DNA of 64,000 bases from Cycas panzhihuaensis (taxonomy: Eukaryota > Cycadophyta): positions 36,711,741 to 36,775,740 of the forward strand of contig CM041465.1 of NCBI GenBank assembly GCA_023213395.1, given 5' to 3'. The notes below the pieces were generated by a model. That model ran no database searches, was not told where the DNA came from, and worked only from the letters and a program-made list of their open reading frames with translations. A program made the translations under genes and the position numbers. Below, piece by piece: positions 61,711 to 64,000 of the stretch; position 1 is the stretch's first letter; each line of letters begins with the position of its first letter.

Positions 61711-63420
61711 TTAGAAGCAAACTTCCTTTAGCATTTGGAATTGCCCTAAGTTAACTAAAAATTGACCTTTTGCTAAAAGTTTTTCCATTTTAGATTTCCT
61801 CCATTTTTTCCCTTTAAAGGCTTCTTTTTTTTTTGCTCTTAAGATAAGGGCTTTAATACCCAACCTTTAAGCATATGAGCCCCTCACTTCCTTTTCATGT
61901 TTTATGATTTCTTGATGTATATCTTTTTCTTTTTTTTTGTTATAGCCCTCTCATGAATTAAAAGATGATTATCCACACTAGCTAAATGAATTTCCTCACT
62001 GAGTGATAAATTTCCATCACCCTTGGTTCTTTTAACCTTCCCCATATTGCTTAATATCTTTTCAACTAGCATCAAGCATCCCACTATTGATCCTACATCT
62101 TTTCTTTTTTTGATTTCTCCTCCCCCATATATTGAGGAGGGCTTTTAATGCTCAATAATTGATCATTACCTCTTACATAATGTTGGAAATAATCTTTAAG
62201 GATCCTTTGCCTACTATGATAAGATCCTCCTTTAATGTCTTAAAGATGGCATCATTTTTTTATATCTTCTTCTAGATACATCTCATCCTTAAAAAATTAT
62301 TAACAAATCACATTATCTTGATTCTCTACAATGGTTTTGCTTCTTTTCCATCTCCTATTTTTAAATCCATATTATCCTTCATTTCTTAATATCAGGTTAC
62401 TAAATATTCTTTCTAAGATTGAGACTCTTCCCCTAAATAATTTAGAATTTCCTCCTCCTTTTCTTCTAAAATGGCTTCAAGCTAGCTTCCTCTTTGAATA
62501 TCAGTTTCTATTTTTTTTACCTATTTCTTATTCCTCTAACTACATTAACCTTTAATTAGTTGAAAACCCTCAAGGTCTAACTTTGGGTCCTTAACTTTTA
62601 GATTGATCGAGTAGTTTCTCTAGAGATGTCCATGTTTATGATAGATCTTGCATTTGAATGGAATTTTCTCACAATCCATAGATTGAACCCACTCACCTCC
62701 ATTATATTCTATAATAATGGCCTCTGGAAATGGGATTGAGAGAGTCATTTAGATGTATATTTGTGCATATACTATATAGTACTTTACAATAGTTACAACT
62801 AAAGATTTGATGAACAAACTAAATTTATTACCAATTCCTTTTAATATCTCTTCATCTAAAAATTCTAAAGGTGGAGAATATAGTTTAACTAACACTAGGG
62901 CCTCCCATTACTAAGGCTAAACCTAGGTATCTTGAAGCATATATAAAGGCTTAATGTATTTAAGAAATAAGGTCTACCTTCAAAGACTTTCTCCCTTTCT
63001 TACTAGAGGGAAAAGACTATTATGAATAAAACACTTAGCCCCAAGTTTGATATTTATGTATTCTTTTATGCCTAACTTATCATGCCATATCTCCCTAACC
63101 CATCTCTTTAGGGCAACTTCAAATGGCTATAATTTATAAAATCTATATATTAAAGCATAACATTTTAGATAAGTCATTTCACACTCAAAGTTTATAGAGA
63201 TTATTTAAAGCCTTAAGTTATTCAACACCTTCTTCTAATATTCACTTTGTTTACTAAATAGATAAGGAGAATCATTTGCTTATAATATAGAATAAAGGTT
63301 TGTCTTTAAATAAGACATAGGTTGCATATGGGTATAAAATTTTGTGGCCATAAACATTTCCTTAAAGGATAAATGAGAGGGGTTTTCACCCTCCCATGCC
63401 TAATGACAAGAGTGTGCCAA
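61711..63420 (-). pseudogene. LINE1 ORF1 (DUF4283 and CCHC knuckle)
   Basis: From about 63420 down, the frame passes through 'PLEFLDEEILKGIGNKFSLF' (DUF4283-type, LPxxFxxxxLxxIGxxxG). The zinc knuckle part follows at 62625-62700: 'WVQSMDCEKIPFKCKIYHKH' then GH, matching the IPFxCxxCxxxGH pattern of plant L1 ORF1 with the second Cys as Tyr. The part 61900-62090 is charged and unassigned. Many stops are present. ORF1 proteins bind the LINE RNA. Confidence 0.8.
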
Positions 63421-64000
63421 AACTAAGGATGAACTAGATCCCACTATGTCTTCAATCCCCTATGATACCAAACTAAAAGGGAGAATAAAGAAATAATAAA
63501 CACAAAGAAGATGAAGAAAATATCTTTAAGATACTAATAAAAGGAGCAAAATGGAAAGTGACTACCCAAAAAAAATGAGGCATAAAGAGAGGATATATGA
63601 CTATCTAAGGTCTTAGATCCAACTTATCACCCACTTAAGGGAAGCTCTTATAACTTGCAATAAGTTGGTGCATCCCCAGTAATCTCAAGTAATCCTTTGT
63701 AGTAGACTTAAAATCTGGTCTATCGACTTCTTAGAAAATAAAGCACTAATCAAGCTTGATTTGAGCTAAAGAGCTTAAGAAACTCCATCATGTATTAAAG
63801 TCAATCTAGTAACTATAACTAGAGGATGTATGTATTGACTTGTTAGGCCTAATCTATCCTAGTGGGTCTTAATTTACTAATTGTTATTACTTCAGTGAGT
63901 TGAGAACGTAAGAAGAGAGGATTTTTAGCTTCATAAATTGATGATGCCTAGTGCATATATAGTCATGAAGCCCCTTACAACACTTATATCTAGGTTGAAT
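63421..64000. other. Unassigned flank, possibly LINE1 5' UTR
   Basis: AT-rich, no credible ORF and no repeat boundary seen. Confidence 0.4.

Larger units (their letters stand above)
29880..63420 (-). mobile_element. LINE1: L1-type retrotransposon in three pieces
   Basis: The pieces are 61511-63420 (ORF1 and start of endonuclease), 39470-41135 (rest of endonuclease and first half of RT) and about 29880-32609 (rest of RT, zf-RVT, RNase H). Together they make about 6.3 kb, a usual plant L1 length. A copia element and a Tat-like element split it, each flanked by a perfect 5-bp duplication of LINE1 sequence. The 3' end lies in AT-rich DNA near 29830-29900 and cannot be fixed; the 5' end is around or beyond 63420. 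Confidence 0.85.

Noticed and set aside
63455-63480. Primer-site-like string TGGTATCATAGG on the minus strand upstream of LINE1 ORF1
   Set aside because: No LTR pair or gag follows; the adjoining frames are L1 ORF1. Taken as coincidence.
1-64000. CRISPR arrays, bacterial operons, tRNA or rRNA genes
   Set aside because: None seen; all signals are those of plant nuclear retroelements.

Overview
The window is repeat-dominated nuclear DNA from a land plant with a large genome. Every coding trace I can place belongs to a plant retrotransposon, apart from two host-gene pieces carried inside one of them. The elements are old: frames are full of stops, mostly of the type CAA/CAG to TAA/TAG or TGG to TGA/TAG. 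The mix (very large Tat-like LTRs, chromoviruses, Ty1/copia, L1-type LINEs with RNase H, few fresh copies) fits a gymnosperm or another slow-turnover giant plant genome. The sequence alone does not fix the species. I see no intact host gene, tRNA, rRNA or CRISPR array.

Layout. 1-2159 is a short minus-strand LTR element with only a gag-like frame. It sits in the RNase H domain of a decayed minus-strand Ty3 chromovirus-like element (A, 2160 to about 6009 and beyond). 6010-8237 is unassigned. 8238-17834 holds two tandem copies of an AT-rich 4.8-kb unit. 17835-22833 is a copia-derived non-autonomous element (C1) with 216-bp LTRs and perfect 5-bp target duplications. C1 carries an intact gag-like ORF, a block of short protein repeats, an unidentified 250-residue ORF and an antisense piece of a papain-like cysteine protease gene. 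22844-29680 is a plus-strand L1-type LINE (LINE2).

From about 29880 to 63420 lies one minus-strand LINE (LINE1) cut into three pieces. A Ty1/copia element (32610-39469, TSD TTATC) and a 20.4-kb Tat-like Ty3 element (41136-61510, TSD GATAG, LTRs about 3.2 kb) inserted into it. The Tat-like element contains a minus-strand chromovirus B (49493-57366), and chromovirus B contains a small copia-derived element C2 (51601-53685) of the same family as C1. This is a four-level nest whose order of insertion can be read from the breakpoints. At the Tat and C2 breakpoints, the host element's frame meets again when the guest and one target duplication are ignored.

The most unusual observations are the host-gene capture and gag-only remodelling in C1 and its deleted relative C2, the Tat-like element without visible RT or integrase, and the 4.8-kb tandem duplication. 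No new defence or metabolic system is visible.
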